NCBI GenBank assembly: GCA_023101885.1
Contig: JALPQD010000247.1
Location: 558,001-622,000 of the forward strand
DNA length: 64,000 bases
Source: Typhlomys cinereus
Taxonomy: Eukaryota > Chordata > Mammalia > Rodentia > Platacanthomyidae
Direction: 5' to 3'
The notes beneath the pieces are model-generated. The model did not search any database, was not told where the DNA came from, and was given only the letters and a program-made list of their open reading frames with translations. Of this stretch, positions 45,178 to 57,439 are shown in pieces. The position numbers were made by a program, and so were the translations under genes. Position 1 is the stretch's first letter. Every line of letters begins with the position of its first letter.

Positions 45178-45990
45178 AATCAACCAGTCAAAAAGCTGGT
45201 TCTTTGAAAAAATCAATAAGATTGATACACCCCTAGCTAAATTAACCAAAAGCAAGAGAGAGAAAACCCAAATTAACAAAATTAGAAATGAACATGGAGT
45301 TATCACTACTGATACCCAAGAAATCCAGAGAATTATAACATCATATTTCAAAAACTTATACTCAGTGAAGTTTGACAACACAAAAAAGATGGATGAATTT
45401 CTAAGTAAACACAACCTACCTAAATTGAATAAGGACGTTGTGAATTACTGAAATACCCCTATAACATATAAGGAAATTGAAGAAGTAATCTCGATTCTTC
45501 CCACCAAAAAATGCCCTGGACCAGATGGATTCAGCACAGAATTCTACCAGACATTTAAGGAGTTAATAACACCAATACTCCTTAAACTGTTCCATCAAAT
45601 AGCAAAGGAAGGAACACTACCAAATTCCTTCTATGAAGCTAATATCGTCTTAATCCCAAAACCTAATAAAGATTCACTTAAAAAAGAAAGCTATAGGCTG
45701 ATCTCTCTGATGAACACAGACGCAAAGATTCTCAACAAAGTCTTAGCAAATCGGATTCAAAAACATATCAAAAAGATCATGCACAGGGACCAAGTAGGCT
45801 TCATTCCCGGCACACAAGGTTGGTTCAACATACGAAAATCAATAAATGTAATTCATCATGTAAACCAGTCCAAAGACCAAGACCACATTATACTCTCGAT
45901 AGATGCAGAAAAAGCCTTTGACAAGATCCAACAGCCTTTTATGGTCAAACGCTAGAGACTGTAGGAATGGAAGGAACCTTTTCAATATAA
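45178..45990 (+). pseudogene. Inverted arm of L1 ORF2 (RT fingers/palm)
   Basis: Sense ORF2 sequence: NQSKSWFFEKINKIDTPLA, then [26 protein letters not shown], and the RT segment [24 protein letters not shown] with [17 protein letters not shown] (the first catalytic Asp motif). One TGA (near 45,449) splits it. It stops at the inversion's outer edge, adjacent to the TSD. Confidence 0.92.
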
Positions 45991-46003
45991 TAGAAAAGCT
46001 TAA

Positions 46004-46885
46004 AATTTGATTGTCAATATCTTGGAATTCTTAGCTTTGAATGACTCTCCTATTTTTATCTTGTACCAGGCCCCACATCTTAATCAGATCTATCTTGTCA
46101 CCAGCAAAAATCTAGAAACTCAGACAGATGATTAGATTCAATTAATGACTTTATGGTATAGTATGTCATAATGAATATTCTCCTTTCATTAGTTAAACAG
46201 CAGCTGTGACTTCACTAGCCTGGTGTAAGTATCTTCTTTCATGGAACAAAAGCATTACTAATTAGAAAGACAAACACCCTTAAAAGGTATTAGTAGAATA
46301 AAAGGGAACTAAAGACTTCACACTAACTCAATCTCATGCAAATTAGTGGCCTACTCCAAATGAGCAGGACCTAGCTATTGTCTTGTGATGAAGGTTTGTT
46401 CTGAAGAATAACATTGGAATGTGCTTGCTTTGCAGTGCTATGTGCACAGAATATTAAATAAATCTTTGCAGTTGGTTTTCCCAGCAGTCTTTATTTTGAG
46501 CAGTGACATCAGAACATTTATCTGAGCACTTGCTTAAATAGAAATGCAGAAAGAGGTGCATTGCAGTGGCTGCTGAGCAATATAAATCTTACATTGGGAG
46601 TGAAATCTGGGCTCTGAAACTGTCTTGCCAGCACAGCAAAGAGCCTGACCTACTATTAATTTCTTTGCTCCTTATATGTGACTAAACTAGAAAACTCAGA
46701 GTTCCAAATAAATTAGATGATCACCGACTTTTTATTTCAGTTTTCGGAAGGAGTGCTTAGGTAATGTCAAACAATATGAGATTAATAAAGAAGCCAAGAA
46801 GAAGAAGCTATGATCTTATTTCCTTTACATTTGGGAAATGTTTCTTTCTGATAAAATAGAAAAGCAAAAATAATAAAATAAAATT
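46004..46885. other. Single-copy DNA with clustered factor-like motifs
   Basis: No repeat recognised. It is less AT-rich than the flanking single-copy DNA and holds CAGCAGCTGTGAC (E-box) near 46,200, ACTAATTAG near 46,257, and ATGCAAATTAG at 46,336-46,346 (octamer fused to a homeodomain-type core). It could be a conserved non-coding element, but conservation cannot be judged from one sequence. Confidence 0.35.
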
Positions 46886-46889
46886 GTTG

Positions 46890-47280
46890 GAGTTACTCTT
46901 CAGTTGCTGTGATAGACTGCTCTGATTCAAGTAACTTAGGAAAGAAAGAGTTTATTTGGATTAAAGTTTGGTTCCAGAGGGGATAGTGTCTATTGTAACA
47001 GGGAACACATGGTGGCAAGCATGGAGACCAAAGCAAGAAGCTGACTGCTTTACAGTAGCCATCGGGAGGCAGAGAAAGAAAGGGAGAAAGGAAATGGGAC
47101 TGGATTACCAAACATGGAGGTTCACATTCAATGACATTTTTCCTTCAGCAAGACAACACCTGCGAAAATATCCATAACATTCCCAAGCTGCACTATTGGC
47201 TGGGAACCAAATATTCAACCATATGAGCCTGTGTACATTCAAACCATGGCATATTTCCCCTTGGCCCCCTGGGGCTCATG
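46890..47280 (+). mobile_element. Interspersed rodent repeat, family uncertain
   Basis: TTCAGTTGCTGTGATAGACTGC... GAAAGAGTTTATTTGGATTAAAGTTTGGTTCCAGAGGGG... CATGGTGGCAAGCATGG... GGGAACCAAATATTCAACCATATGAGCC... CATTCAAACCATGGCA. The order resembles a common rodent repeat that I remember from mouse, but I cannot name its class securely. Confidence 0.5.
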
Positions 47281-47299
47281 ACTATCTCATGATGCAAAC

Positions 47300-48540
47300 C
47301 ACATTTAAAAATCTTCTTTGATGATTGTCTATCAGATTTAAATATATGATAAATTGCAAGTCAAAATCTTTTACCTGCCACCTTAGCAATGTTTCTTGTT
47401 TTATAAGTCAAATGTAGTTCTTTCTAGCAAGTGCCACCTTTTGATAGGAAATGTAGGAAGGAGTTACAAAGGGTTTATCCTCAAAGACCACTTGTCACCA
47501 TTCTTCCTGTCTTACATCTGGTGATGTTTTCAGCTGTTGACTAAGTGCATCTAGTTCAGAATAAATATGCCAGCCATTATAGAACATATAATATTTGCTA
47601 AGCAGTGTATGTAATAAGAGTGGCAAAATAAACAAACCTTATTGCAGTATGAATTAACAAATCTTCTGTCCTAAACAGACTAAGGTGTTAATGAAACCCT
47701 AGTTTACCTCCTTGTGAAACATTTCAATCTCATTATTTGACAGTTTGCTTTCCATTAACATCTAGATGTATGGAAGGTCTGTGAGATACTTGTCTTTTTT
47801 TAATCATTCCCACATGACTAGTCACCTCTATATGTCTGTACATTCTGTATGGTAAAAACAAAACAAAACAAAACAAACAAGTAAACCCATGTTTATATAC
47901 TTCCATTTTGAGCCAAGTAAATTAGGCCAAGTGCAAACTCTATCAGTAAAAAAGTTCTGCTGTTCTCTTCCTATGGCCTCTGGTGACTGTACATGGAGCT
48001 AATGTGTGGCTCATTTGCACCTCCAGGATGCATTGATCAGATACAGAGAGAGAAGGTAAAGATGTAATTACTAAACTTGACTTAGTATTTATAGTCCTGA
48101 CAAAAGCTTTGGTCATCAAAAGCTTAAAACTAGTGGCCAGAATGAGAAGAAATCAATCATGCTGCATCTTATCTGAATCTTAAATAAGTACAAGGTTGAC
48201 TAATTTGCTGCTTGGTAAATGGTGTCCTGAGAGCTTCAATGCTTTGTCAAAAGATGTCTGTCCAACGGAAAATTGGATAAGAGTAAATGGAGTTGCTATT
48301 TGAGAGCATGTGTATATGTAGTAATGAATTTCATAATGCATTTTCAGCATATAATGTACTTTATCACATTCGCTCATTATGTTAACTTTCTTATATCCCA
48401 TTCCACTCCCATGCACCTAATACCTCTTCTATTCATGTGTAACCCCAATCCAGTTTTCACATGTTAGGGAAAAATATGGGAATTTTGGGTATGATACTGT
48501 TTTTCTTCATTTAATAAGATCATCTCCAGTTACATCCATT
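47300..48540. other. Single-copy DNA
   Basis: No gene recognised. A short (AAAAC)n run lies at about 47,857-47,880. Two overlapping frames near 48,180-48,467 on opposite strands are featureless. Confidence 0.55.
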
Positions 48541-49600
48541 TTTTCTGAAAAAAACAAGTTTTATTTTTTATTTTTTATTATTATTATTTCCACTCATACA
48601 AATTTAACAGGTACACCAGTCCCCTCCCTCCCTCTACCTCCCCCTAGCCCCCTCCTACCCCTTCCCTACCCCCCTCCCTCCCCATCCTCCAGTGCATCCC
48701 CTCCCAATCCCCAGAGTATCCTTTAATGTGCATGCCAAACTCTCCTCTGGGTCCTCCTCTCCGATGAGCTGCAAGGACTGGGGGTATTTCTTAGAACCCT
48801 TTCCTGTGTTCCCCTTAAACTTAGGAACACTATTATGACTTTCAGTCTCTAGCCTCCAAGGATCCTAGTGCCTTTAGTCCATGCTAGACTTTGAGCGATC
48901 AATCATGTGTTGGACATTGCGCAGGTCATACAAAGTCCTATTACGATTGCTTCGGTCCTAACTTGTGTGGAGTATCTTGCATATCATTACTCCTCCCATC
49001 CTTGTGCTCTTACAATCTTACCATTCCCTTTTCCGCAAATTTCCCTGAGCTTCATGATGGGGAGAGATTATGCTGGCCCAGTTCCAGATGGTTGATATAG
49101 AGTCTCTGATGTTCTGAATTATGGTTTGTTGATATTTTTTCTTGGTTTTGCTGTTCCTGCAATGCCCGTGGCTCCATCCTGATGGGTATTGGATGTAACC
49201 CCCTGGCCAGAGATAAAAACCTGTTAAATTAGAGTCTTGTTATAAGAGTATATTCAAAGGTAAATGGAATAAAAGTAGGAGACTGCGGTGAGAGAGGGGT
49301 CAATCACCCATTTGCAAAATAGTTACTTTCTATCTGGCAGCCTATATGCCCTCCCCTTCTGGTGAGATCATACCCCATCAGTTGCAAATGGTCAGGAAGG
49401 AAAGTCTGTGAACTTAACCAAGATGTCTCATTACTTACTTGCAGTCCGTGATGGTGGCCTGTTTTCTCTGCTATAACATGGTCCCCTCTCTCCTTGTTTC
49501 TGGTGGAGCCCTCCTTCCCCATCCCTCCTGTTTACAATCTTTACAATTACTGTAGGTACTACAGACATTTGTCTTTGTGTGTCTCTAAGTAGGTTTGCTA

Positions 49601-52600
49601 CTAGGATCCACTTATTAGGGAGTATATATGGCACTTAATTTTCTGTGTCTGGAATATTTCACTCAATATAATTGTTTCTAAATCCATCCATTTCCCGGCA
49701 ATATCTTTAATTCATCATTTTTAATGGCTGAATAGTATTCCATTGTATAAATGTACCACATTTTCCTTATCCACTCATCAACTGTTGGACATTTGGGTTG
49801 ATTCCATGATTTTGCTATTGTAAACAGTGCTGCTCTGAACATGGTCGTGATTATGCTAACGAAGTGAATTTTTGCTATATGGGGGGTTATTCCCAAAAGT
49901 GGAATAACAGGGTCATATGGCATTTCAAAATTTAACTTCTTTAATAATCACAAGAAGGCTCACCAGAGTGGTTGTATGAGCCTGCATTCCCACCAGCAAT
50001 GTATGAGAGTTCCCCTCTCTCCACATCCGCTACAGCACTTGTTATTGTTTGTATTGTGGATTTTTGCCATCCTGACAGAGGTGAGATGATATCTCAGGGA
50101 AGTTTTGATTTGCATTTCCCTGATAACTAAGGATGTGGAGCATTTTTTAAGATATTTGTTAGACATTTTAATTTCTTTTTATTTAATACATTTTTTATTA
50201 TTATTTCAGCTCATACACTTATTAGGTACACCAGTTCCCTCCCTCCCTCCTCCTCCACCCGAACCCCCTGCTCCCCCTCCCCTCACCCCTCCCTAGACAT
50301 TTTAATTTCGTCCTTAGTAAAGTTTCTTTTAAGTTCCAAGGCCCATTTTTTAATTGGGTCATTTGTTTCCTTGGTGTTTAGTTTTCTAAGTTCTTTGTGC
50401 ACTCTGGATAATAGAGCTCTATCAGATATGTGGTTAGTGAAGATGTTCTCCCATTCTATGGGTCGCCTTTGTGATCATGTTACAATCTCTTTCTCTGAGC
50501 AGAAGCTCTTTAATTTCACAAGATCCCATCTGTTGAGTGTTGGTTGTAGTGACTGTGCTATTGGATGTCCGTTTAGGAAGTGTTGGCCTAGCACAATCAG
50601 CTTGAGGAAGGTCCTTACCCTTTCAACTATGGGTTTTATTGCCTCTGGCCTTATATCAAGGTCCTTTATCCATTTGGAATGAATTCTTGTACACGGTGAC
50701 AAGTACGGGTCCAGTTTTAATCTTCTGCATGTCGATATCCAGTTTTGGCAGAACCATTTTTTGAAGGTGCTGTTCTTTTTCCATTGGATTTTTTGGGAAC
50801 CTTTGTCAAAGATCAACTAGCTGTAATTGCGTGTGCTTATATCTGGGTCTTCAACCCTTATCCATTGATCTGTGTGTTTATTTTGGAGCCAATACAAGAC
50901 TGTTTTTATAACTGTGGATTTGTAGTATGGAATAAGGTTTGGTATGGTGATACCTCCAGCCGTGTTTTTGTTATTCAGGATTGTTTTTGCTTTCCTGGGT
51001 CTTTTGTGCCTCCATATGAATTTTGAGATTGTTTGGTCAACTTCTTTAAAGAATTGCTTTAGGATTTTAATTGGTATAGCAATGAATCTGTATATTGCCT
51101 TTGATAGGATGGTCATTTTTATGATGCTGATTCTAACAATCCAGGATCATGGGAGGTCTTTCCACCTTCTGGTGTCTTCTGCACTTTCTTTCTTTAGGGT
51201 TTATAGTTTTCATTATAAATGTCTCTTACTTCCTTGGTTAGGTTTATACCAAGGTATTTTATTTTTTTAGGGGCTATAGTAAATGGAGTGTTTCTCTTAG
51301 GGCTTTTTCACTTCTTTCATTCTGGGTATATAGGAAAGCCATTTATTTTTGTACATTTATTTTGTATCCTGCCATCCTGCTTAACTTCTGTATTAGTTCC
51401 AGGAGCTTCCTGGTGGAGTTTTGGGGATTACTCAGGTATAAGATCATGGCATCTGCAAATAGAGATAACTTGACTTCTTCCTTGCCAATTTGAATTCCTT
51501 TTATGTCCCTTTCTTGTCTCGTGGCTTCAGCTAAGATTTCAAGTACAATATTGAATACAAGTGGTGAGAGTGAACTGAATTGTCTAGTTCCTGATTGAAG
51601 TGGGAATGCTTCAAGTTTTTCCCCATTGAGTATAATCCTTGCTGTTTGCTTGTTGTATGGAGCTTTTATTATATTAATAACAGTTCCTTCCATTCTAACT
51701 TTCTCTAGGGTTTTACTCATAAAGGGCTGTTGGATCTTGTCAAAAGCTTTTTCTGCATCTATCAAGAGTATCATGTGGTCTTTAACTTTGGACTGGTTTA
51801 TATGGTGAATTCCATTAATTGGTTTGTGTATGTTGAAACAACCTTGTGTGCCTACTTGTTCCCCGTGGATGCTCTTTTTGATATGTTTTTGAATCTAATT
51901 TGCTAAGACTTTGTTGAGAATTTTTGCATCTGTGCTCATCAAAGAGATTGGCCTATAGTTTTCTTTTTTAAGTGTATCTTTATTAGGTTTTGGGATTAAG
52001 GCGATATTAGCTTCATAGAAGGAATTTGGTAATGTTCCTTTCTTTGCTATTTGATGTAACAGATTAAGGAGTATTGGTGTTATTAGCGCCTTAAATGATT
52101 GGTAGAACACTGTGCTGAATCCATCTGGTCCAAGACATTTTTTGGTGGGAAGATTCAAGATTGCATCCTCAATTTCCTCATATGTTATAGGACTATTTAA
52201 ATAATACACAACCTCCTGATTAAATCACAGTAAGTTCTGTTTACTTTGGAATTCATCCATCTCCTTTGTGTTGTCAAACTTCACAGAGTACAAGTTTTTG
52301 AAATATGATGTTATAATTCTCTGGATTTCTTGGGTAACAGTAGTGATAACACCATTTTCATTTCTAATTTGGTTAATTTGGGCTTTCTCTCTCTTGCTTT
52401 TGGTTAATTTAGCTAGGAGTGTATCAATCTTATTGATTTTTTCAAAGAACCAGCTTTTTGACTGGTTGATATTCTCTATTGTTTTCCTAATCTCAATTTC
52501 AGATATTTCTCCCCTTATTTTGCTAATCTCCTCTCTTCTACTGCTTTTGTGATCAGATTACTCTAGTGTCTCTAAAGCTTTAAGATGCATTATTAAGTTA

Positions 52601-53543
52601 TTTATTTCTGATGTTTCCATTTTTTTGATGTAGGTATTAAGAGTGATGAACTTACCTCTTAGGACAGCTTTCATTTTGTCTCAAAGATTTTGATAAGCTG
52701 TATTTTCATTATCGTTCACTTTCAGGAAATCTTGAATTTCCTTTTTAATTTCTTCCTGGATCCAATTTTCATTCACCATCATAGTGTTAAGTTTCCAGGA
52801 GTTAGTGTATTTTCTGTTGCTTGTTGTGTTGTGGATGTCAAGCTTTAGGCCGTGGTGGTCTGAACGGTTTCAGGCTAGAATTTCAACTTTCCTGTATATG
52901 TGGAGATTTGTTTTGTGGCCCAATACATGATCTATTTTGGAAAAAGTTCTCTGTGCTGTCGAGAAAAATGTGTATTCTTTGGTGCGTGAATGAAAAGTTC
53001 AGTAGAGATCTGTAAGGTCCATTTCAGTAAGGGTTTGATTAAGTTCAAAAGTGTCTCTCTTAAATTTTTTACCTGTTGATCTATCCCATGTTGAGAGGGA
53101 GGTGTTGAAATCCCAAAGAATCATCATTTTGGGGTTGACTTCTTGCTTTAGACATTGTAGGGTTTTCTTAATGAATGTGGAGGGGCCCGTATTGGGTGCA
53201 TATATGATCAGTATTGTGAAGTCTTCCTGGTGAATTGTACCTGTGACTAAAATGTAGTATCCATCTGTGTCTCTAATGATTTCTTTGGTTTGAAGTCCAC
53301 TTTGTCTGAAAGCATAATTGCTACCCCTGCGTGTTTCCTGGTTCCATTAGCTTGCGGAATTTTGGACCAGCATTTTAATTTTAGGATGTGTCTGTCTTTT
53401 GTGGTAAGAATGGTTTCCTGCAAACAGCAGATTGATGGGTTGTGATTTTTAATCCAAGTTTGTAATTTGTGTCTCTGGATCAGCGAGTTAATTCCATTAA
53501 CATTTAATGTTATAATGGAGAAATTATTTTTAATTCCAGACAT
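49601..53543 (-). pseudogene. L1 ORF2 pseudogene with RT active-site change
   Basis: Starts MSGIKNNFSIITLNVNGINS, the N-terminus of the endonuclease domain, with LQET and GVAIML; the first open piece is 98 codons before a frameshift near 53,260. Open RT pieces include [48 protein letters not shown] and [13 protein letters not shown]. The last should be FADD: the second catalytic Asp codon (51,448-51,450) is GCC, Ala, so even a repaired frame would lack reverse transcriptase activity. The Cys-rich C-terminus reads [18 protein letters not shown], with the first Trp-Lys replaced. The stop TAG aligns with 49,601-49,603. Confidence 0.92.
50176..50293 (-). mobile_element. 118-bp L1 3' tip nested in ORF2
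   Basis: A T-rich tail followed by TTATTTCAGCTCATACACTTATTAGGTACACC and a pyrimidine tract interrupts the ORF2 of the host L1. A perfect 16-bp TSD, TAGACATTTTAATTTC, flanks it (50,160-50,175; 50,294-50,309). It is the shortest L1 insertion in the window and must postdate the host L1. Confidence 0.95.
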
Positions 53544-53604
53544 TTATTATGTTTAGTGGCTTTTGTTAGTGTATTGTTTCATTTTTATGTTTTGGTGGTA
53601 TTAT

Positions 53605-54648
53605 ACTTCCCTTCTGTTCTCGTGGATATGCCTGTTTTTTTCTTCAAGCTTGAGTATCATTTCTAACATTTTTTGAAGGCCTGGTTTGGTGGACATGTAT
53701 CCCTTCAAGTTGTCTTTGTGCTGGAAGATTTTTCTTTCTCCCTTGATCGTGATGGATAGTTTTGTGGCGTATATCAGTCTGGGTTGACATTTTTGTTCAT
53801 TCAATACTTGAAGTTAGTCTCTCCAAGCTCTTCTTGTTTTTACTGTTTCCATTGAGAAGTCATTTGTTTTTTTAATTGGTTTACCTTTAAAAGTGTCTTT
53901 TTTTTTCCTTTGAAGCTCTCAGCACCATTTCTTTGTTTTGAATTTGGAGTGTTTTAACTATTATTTGCTGTGATGAGTTTCTATTTTGGTTATATCTGTT
54001 TGGAGTGCGGAATGCCTGTTGTATATGGATGGGCCTCTCTTTTTTAGATGAGGAAAGTTTTCCTTGATGATCGTTTGAAAAATTTCCTCAGGTGTGGTAT
54101 TTTGGAATTCTTGCTCTGGTATTCCATGAATACACATGTTAGGCTTTTTCAGGGTGTCCCATAACTCTTGAATATTTCTCTTGAGTATCTTTTTGGCTTT
54201 GACAACCTCTTCCATTGAGCTGGTTAATACTCTCACTTTGTCTTCTATGTCTGAAATTCTATTTTCTGCTTCATTACTTCTGCTGATTAGACTCTCTGTT
54301 GAGTTCTGGGTTGAAGATACCTTTTCTTTTAGTTCAGTTTTAAGCTCTGCCTGAGTCTATTTTAACTGCTCTATGCCTATTTTTGTTTCTTGAACTTTTT
54401 TTCTGAACTCTTCCAAGTGTCTGTTTTGTTCCTTTTCAAAGTGGTTGATGCAGTTATTTAACTCCTCCTGGATTTCCTCTTTCATAGTATTGATCATGGT
54501 AATGATCATGTATCTTGGGTCAGGCTTTCTTGGCTATTTTCCGTGGATTTGTTCTGGTTGGAGTCTATCATTATGGGGTTAATTCTGTCAGTGTGAAATT
54601 TGTTTTTTTGGTTTTGTTTTTCATGGATTTGTACTTTGTCTTGGGCAT
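53605..54648 (-). pseudogene. L1 ORF1 pseudogene
   Basis: The start ATGCCCAAGACAAAG at 54,648 aligns with the sense copy at 23,910. The frame is broken in the coiled-coil part. A later piece (53,961-54,236) has MEEVVKAKKILKRN and CIHGIPEQE (RRM); the last piece (53,601-53,804) has NEQKCQPRLIYATKLS, where the usual YPAKL reads YATKL, and ends ENRREV. Comparison with the copy at 23,910 shows a shared protein of about 350 residues. Confidence 0.88.
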
Positions 54649-54840
54649 TGTCGTTTTAACTCTTAAGGCCTTCTTTCAATTTCTTCATGTTTTTGACTGA
54701 ACCGAATTAGTTGGCCTGGAGCAGCTCCAACTCTGACTAGCTGGTGGGAGGAGCTGGGACTACTGGGTTACCTAGGGCTCAATGTATCCTGGCTGGACTG
54801 CAGGCCGGGTGGGTGGGGAAAGGACCCCCAATCTGTTCTT
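54649..54840 (-). promoter_or_regulatory. L1 5' UTR remnant
   Basis: GC-rich stretch (GCTGGTGGGAGGAGCTGGGAC, GGCCGGGTGGGTGGGG on the plus strand) ending where AT-rich flank begins. It is about 190 bp, much shorter than the 770-bp leader of the sense copy, and similar to it only in the last 60 bp before ORF1. Confidence 0.6.
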
Positions 54841-55034
54841 AATAATTCTAAATAAAACACTTCATTCACATGGACTTTAGCCCTCTAGAAAGAACCTCTA
54901 TAGTATTTCATGCTTCTGTACCTTTAGGCTTTTCCAGGATGCTTGCAGTCTAGATAGGTACCAAGATGGGATCAGCAAGAATTAAGACAGCCTGGGGCAA
55001 GAGGGAATCTTGGAGAAGCCTAAAAAGGTATTAC

Positions 55035-55165
55035 CAACTTGACTTCTTTGTATACTCTGGAAATTAGTCCTCTATCAGATGTGTGTTTAGTGATGATTCC
55101 CATTCTGTGGTTTGCCATATGGCTTGATTAACAATATCTTTTGCCAAACAGAAGCAAATCATTTG
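55035..55165 (-). pseudogene. Ancient L1 ORF2 fragment
   Basis: The plus strand reads TTTGTATACTCTGGAAATTAGTCCTCTATCAGATGTGTGTTTAGTGATGATTCCCATTCTGTGG, the antisense of the conserved L1 ORF2 segment encoding '...EKIFTNHISDRALL...' and seen at 43,910-43,970. Short and old. Confidence 0.75.
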
Positions 55166-55284
55166 GGTTAAAGTACAAGAAAAAAGAATCTAATCACCAA
55201 CAGATAACAGTAATAAAATGGAGTAATTTATTGGCCTTTACAGATATTTTGGTCCTTCTTTTTAAATATTAAACCTCCACTAAA

Positions 55285-55569
55285 TCTAAGAAGTGGCTCC
55301 AGGCTATGCCACTGAGTCCTTCCCCCTCACTAGGGTGGAGAACTCAGGCGGAGGTTTGGCATTCACACAAAAGGATGCTCCAGGGGATGGGAGGGAGGAA
55401 GGAGGAGGCACTGAGAAAAGGGGAGAGAAAAAGGGAATGGAGTGAAAGGAAATAGAAAAAGGGGGAGACTGCAAGGGTGGACTGAGGAGGGGAGGAGGGA
55501 GGGAGAGGATGGGGTACCTATTGAGCTCGAGCTTGTATGATTAGGAAAACAAATAAATTGTGGAAGAAA
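55285..55569 (+). mobile_element. Short L1 3' end with long TSD
   Basis: L1 3' UTR tip: CATTCACACAAAAGGATGCTCCAGGGG, a G-rich tract (55,390-55,515), GGTACCTATTGAGCTCGAGCTTGTATGATTAGG and tail. Perfect direct repeats at 55,264-55,284 and 55,570-55,590 (core AATATTAAACCTCCACTAAA) flank it; the A-rich edge makes the exact length ambiguous. This is the TATGATTRGG subfamily. Confidence 0.95.
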
Positions 55570-55590
55570 AAATATTAAACCTCCACTAAA

Positions 55591-57439
55591 AAAGCAATGG
55601 TTTCATAAGGAATAGTTGTTGGGTTTAGGATGCAGTGAGTGACAGATATTTACTTAACATTATCAAGATTCTAGTTTCTATATTCAGCATAACAATATCA
55701 GAGCAACACATAAAAAATAAATAAGAATCTTGGACTTTGAATGGTTATCAATCAAATGTGAATTTGTCAAAAAAATACTGGTTATTTGGCAAATATTGAT
55801 TCAACATGTTTTGGACTTTCAAAATGTTAAAGAGTTTCATTATAAACACAAAGAAATCACATATTTTTGCATAACTGCCATTAACATCACTGTCAAGCTT
55901 ATGTACTGTTTTCAAATTTTCCAAAAGCATGATTTTCATTGACAGGTCAGATTTACTCAATGACTACATGCACTGTCAAATTTACTTTCAGAGACAGAGT
56001 TGTTCTATTTTTATTTGAGAAAAATTCTCAAATCCCATAGTTTAATAGCTAATAACAAGTTGATTTGTCAAGCCCAAACAAGGTCTCATGAAAATAAAAA
56101 GTCTATTTCAACTAATGACCCAAGTAATAGTACAAATCTTTTCTAAGGATAACTATTGCACTTCATTTTGAAGTAGAAATGTTTCCTATACATGTTGAAT
56201 TTCATCATTTGGATATTCAATGTTAAAATATAAAATGTTTAAAAAGAGATGCCTAGGATTCACATTAATGAATTTAACAAGTTTGCACCTTTATTAGAAG
56301 CATTCCATTGTAAGTGTGTGTGATATTAAGAACTAGCAGATGATTAATTTGGCTTATAGTATCCTGTGGGCACTTTGCTATTGTTCTTAGTTTGTGCTAC
56401 AACGAGAGTTTACTCCCCTATTACTCTTGTATCACCACTGTACACATTGAGACAGTCCAAAAGAGAAAATAATATCTATGTATTAATGAGGAAATTGTTC
56501 TGGCCTCAAAGCTTTGTTGGAAATGTGTTACACACACAGGTCCCTGATAGCGACACTTGTGGAAACATTCTTCTATGTAAGTTTATAAGTAGAACACGTA
56601 TAGCTGTCCACACATGATTTCTAACTTTATTCCAAATTCACATGCTAATATTAGATATACTTCATGTTCCAATGAGCCTAACTTGTTCCTAAATATAAGT
56701 AGATTATTCTTATCCATATATGAGCTTTCTATATGGGTATGACTTCTAATAAATCTACCAGTCTTCTTCATGCACCGTGGTCCAAGTCATTTCCTTGACA
56801 TTCTCCTCATCTGTTGACACGTAATGTGAAAGCTAATTTTTCATTGAGTTGTCCTTAAATTGTCCTTACTTGGAGTGTTTTGTCAGTGCATTCATTTCTA
56901 CCTTCTGAACAATCCACCATTCAGAAGTAACCATTATGGTTGTCTCTTTCCACATCATGATCTTGTTCTACCACAAATCATGGGCATTTTAGAGCAGAAA
57001 TTCTGCATCAGCTGAGGGAACATGGTTATAACCCACATATGCTCATCTGTGTTTATCTTTAGTAAACATTGTTAGGGGTTATAGTAATCCATGGAAACAT
57101 ATTGAGCATACATGATGAGCTTGAAAAAAATCATCCCCAGAAAATACAATGGATTGCATTTCACCTTCTGTATCACAAATTGATTTTCAGCTTAACAAGT
57201 ATTCAATTATACAGCATATAGTTCATTTTGATTGAGTATCTATTCAACAAACATATCAAACATACTTTTTCTTTATGTGTAGTTCTTGATAGAGGAAATG
57301 CCATTCACTGTTAATTAGATGAAAATTAAATTTTACCTTGAGAGAGAATTGAACAGGTCAATGTATAGAGAATGAATGACTAAAGAGTGCCAGGCCTTAA
57401 ACAGATCTATAATGTCCCACCCACCACACAGGCAGAAAG
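55591..57439. other. Single-copy AT-rich DNA
   Basis: No repeat or gene recognised. Frames up to 83 codons show no domain. Confidence 0.55.

Larger units (their letters stand above)
42170..45990 (-). mobile_element. Young-looking L1 with 5' inversion
   Basis: 42,170-45,177 is antisense: poly(A) tail, 3' UTR (42,200-43,236) and the ORF2 C-terminal half. At about 45,178 it flips, and 45,178-45,990 is sense ORF2 (AACCAGTCAAAAAGCTGG to GGAAGGAACCTTTTCAATATAATA). In L1 order the flipped arm ends at ...TCAATATAATA and the antisense arm starts ATTATAATAAAAGCTGTATAC, so no L1 sequence is lost at the join. A TSD TAGAAAAGCTTAA lies at 42,157-42,169 and 45,991-46,003 with an A/T-rich target. This is textbook twin priming. 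The tail suggests a short 3' transduction. Confidence 0.95.
48556..54840 (-). mobile_element. Near full-length L1, antisense, inactive
   Basis: In element order (right to left): GC-rich 5' UTR (about 54,649-54,840), ORF1 (54,648 to about 53,605), ORF2 (53,543-49,601), 3' UTR (49,600-48,590), A/T-rich tail. The total is about 6.3 kb including a 134-bp later insertion at 50,176-50,309. Edges are estimates; I found no convincing TSD. Confidence 0.88.
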
